From positions 1 through 7,266 of the forward strand of contig VFKK01000275.1 in the NCBI GenBank assembly GCA_009885605.1: 7,266 bases of DNA, read 5' to 3'. The translations under genes and the position numbers were made by a program. Below the pieces are notes generated by a model, which did not search any database, had not been told where the DNA came from, and worked only from the letters and a program-made list of their open reading frames with translations. The DNA is from Cyclobacteriaceae bacterium (lineage in GTDB: Bacteria > Bacteroidota > Bacteroidia > Cytophagales > Cyclobacteriaceae). Position 1 is the first letter of the stretch; every line of letters begins with the position of its first letter. Below, one piece after another: positions 6,206 to 7,266 of this stretch.

Positions 6206-7266
6206 CAATTCCTTAGCGGCTTACCTTTGAACAAAATACTGTGGATTCTCTCCAGGGTCTTTTGCTCACCTGTCAAACTCAGAAACGCTTCACGCTCCAG
6301 ATCCAGCAAGTATTGCTCAGACACCTCAGTTGGAGAAGACAAATCACCTCCCGACATCACCCAGGCCAGCTTTCTGGCAATTTTTGCATCGTGCTCAGAG
6401 ATATAAGCTCCGTACTGCATTCCGGTGATTCCTGCTTCGAAAAGTGACAAAGACGTTTTTCCCAACACTTTGATATTCGTCTGCTGAATCGGCTGAGTAT
6501 AGCCCGCTTCGTGTAATGCCAACACTTTGGCTTTTGCATCCGCAAGCTGTCTCTTTCTGTTCAGAGAAATACCGTCTTTCCCTCTCAAATAGCCCAAACT
6601 TCTCGCCTCTTCGGCGGATGTGGAAACTTTAGCAGTTGCGATATTCATGAAATATTCCTGGAGCTGATTTACTTCCACGTCACCTGCTATGATGCTGTTG
6701 GAGAATCTGAGCGTCATTTCTTTGGTACCGCCACCGGCTGGAATCAGACCTACACCCACTTCCACCAAACCCATGTACAATTCGGCATGAGCCTGAATAT
6801 GGTCGGAATGTAATGAAAGCTCACAACCTCCACCCAAAGCCATATTGTGAGGAGCAACCACCACCGGAACGGAGGAGAATCGTGCACGCATCATGGTGTT
6901 TTGGAATTGAGCGATCATCATGTTGATCTCATCGTAATCTTGATCTCCGGCAAACATAAAGAGCATAGCAAGATTGGCTCCGGCGGAGAAGTTTCCTCCT
7001 TCATTTCCGATTACCAGACCTTTGTAGGACTTTTCCGCCATGCCGATTGCTGTATTGATTCCTTCGATCACTTCTGCGCCCATGGAGTTCATTTTGGTGT
7101 GGAATTCCAGTCCAATCACCTCATCTCCCATGTCGTAAACAGTCGCACCGGCATTTCCCCAGATTTTCTTTCCTGCAGCCTTGAGGGTATCAAGAATGAT
7201 GAATTCTTGTGCTCCCGGGATCTCCAGGTATGATTTGCTTGGGATGTCGTAATAGAGCTTTCTTCC
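6205..7266 (-). CDS. fadN: 3-hydroxyacyl-CoA dehydrogenase/enoyl-CoA hydratase, FadN-like, C-terminal part (5' end outside window)
   Basis: The frame is open from the right edge to the stop at 6205, giving 353 residues. The ATG at 7129-7131 is internal, because the 45 residues before it (including SYLEIPGAQEF and KIWGNAGATVYD) continue the same protein. The visible part is a crotonase-fold enoyl-CoA hydratase domain. The first oxyanion-hole block is NFSAGANL and the second is ALGGGCEL, followed by MGLVEVGVGLIPAGGGT. Glu149 (in GGGCEL) and Glu169 (in LVEVG) of the fragment are 20 apart and align with the two catalytic glutamates of rat crotonase (144 and 164), so hydratase activity is expected. 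Family knowledge places an NAD-dependent 3-hydroxyacyl-CoA dehydrogenase domain in the missing N-terminal half, in a protein of about 800 residues like B. subtilis FadN (YusL). This domain order is opposite to E. coli FadB/FadJ, where the hydratase comes first. Confidence 0.88.
   Translation of the reverse strand, partial: GRKLYYDIPSKSYLEIPGAQEFIILDTLKAAGKKIWGNAGATVYDMGDEVIGLEFHTKMNSMGAEVIEGINTAIGMAEKSYKGLVIGNEGGNFSAGANLAMLFMFAGDQDYDEINMMIAQFQNTMMRARFSSVPVVVAPHNMALGGGCELSLHSDHIQAHAELYMGLVEVGVGLIPAGGGTKEMTLRFSNSIIAGDVEVNQLQEYFMNIATAKVSTSAEEARSLGYLRGKDGISLNRKRQLADAKAKVLALHEAGYTQPIQQTNIKVLGKTSLSLFEAGITGMQYGAYISEHDAKIARKLAWVMSGGDLSSPTEVSEQYLLDLEREAFLSLTGEQKTLERIHSILFKGKPLRN

Noticed and set aside
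6847..7233. Plus-strand open frame of 128 codons opposite the fadN-like gene
   Set aside because: It is antisense to the conserved hydratase domain and has no motif of its own.

Overview
The window looks like chromosomal DNA of a Bacteroidota bacterium, probably of the Cytophagales or a related marine or soil group. Three things point there: an AsmA-like protein of the Bacteroidota type, a secreted multidomain GH43 enzyme, and a stand-alone S23-type four-helix-bundle gene. Most genes also lack a Shine-Dalgarno sequence and have A/T-rich leaders. This placement is inference from protein style; no taxonomic marker gene is present.

Layout. Positions 2-542 (+) carry the 3' end of an AsmA-family gene. 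Its reading frame is broken near position 68-74 and it ends at a strong, apparently bidirectional hairpin terminator (568-608). A C-run/G-run inverted element (666-699) lies in the convergent gap. On the minus strand, 777-2513 encodes a secreted GH43-family glycosidase with a C-terminal discoidin-like (F5/8 type C) domain and a fibronectin-III-like domain. The rest of the window is a fatty-acid beta-oxidation operon transcribed on the minus strand from the right edge leftwards. It contains the C-terminal, enoyl-CoA hydratase part of a FadN-like 3-hydroxyacyl-CoA dehydrogenase/enoyl-CoA hydratase (6205-7266, cut by the edge), a FadA-like thiolase (4962-6137), a four-helix-bundle S23-type protein (4495-4854), and a FadE-like long acyl-CoA dehydrogenase (2658-4451). 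A hairpin terminator (2602-2635) closes the operon.

The enzymes supply the beta-oxidation cycle: FadE makes the 2-enoyl-CoA, FadN hydrates and oxidises it, and FadA releases acetyl-CoA. The order N-A-E matches the fadNAE operon of Bacillus subtilis, but here an unrelated S23-type gene sits between A and E.

The most unusual signal is in the operon's spacers. All three are built wholly or partly from degenerate tandem repeats with a 7-base period. The two arrays flanking the S23-type gene share a TCTW core in opposite orientations and contain a near-perfect inverted repeat of about 20 bases (4470-4489 and 4916-4936). In the operon mRNA this could fold into a long stem with the S23-type gene in the loop, reminiscent of the RNase III-excised intervening sequences of 23S rRNA that carry the same protein family.
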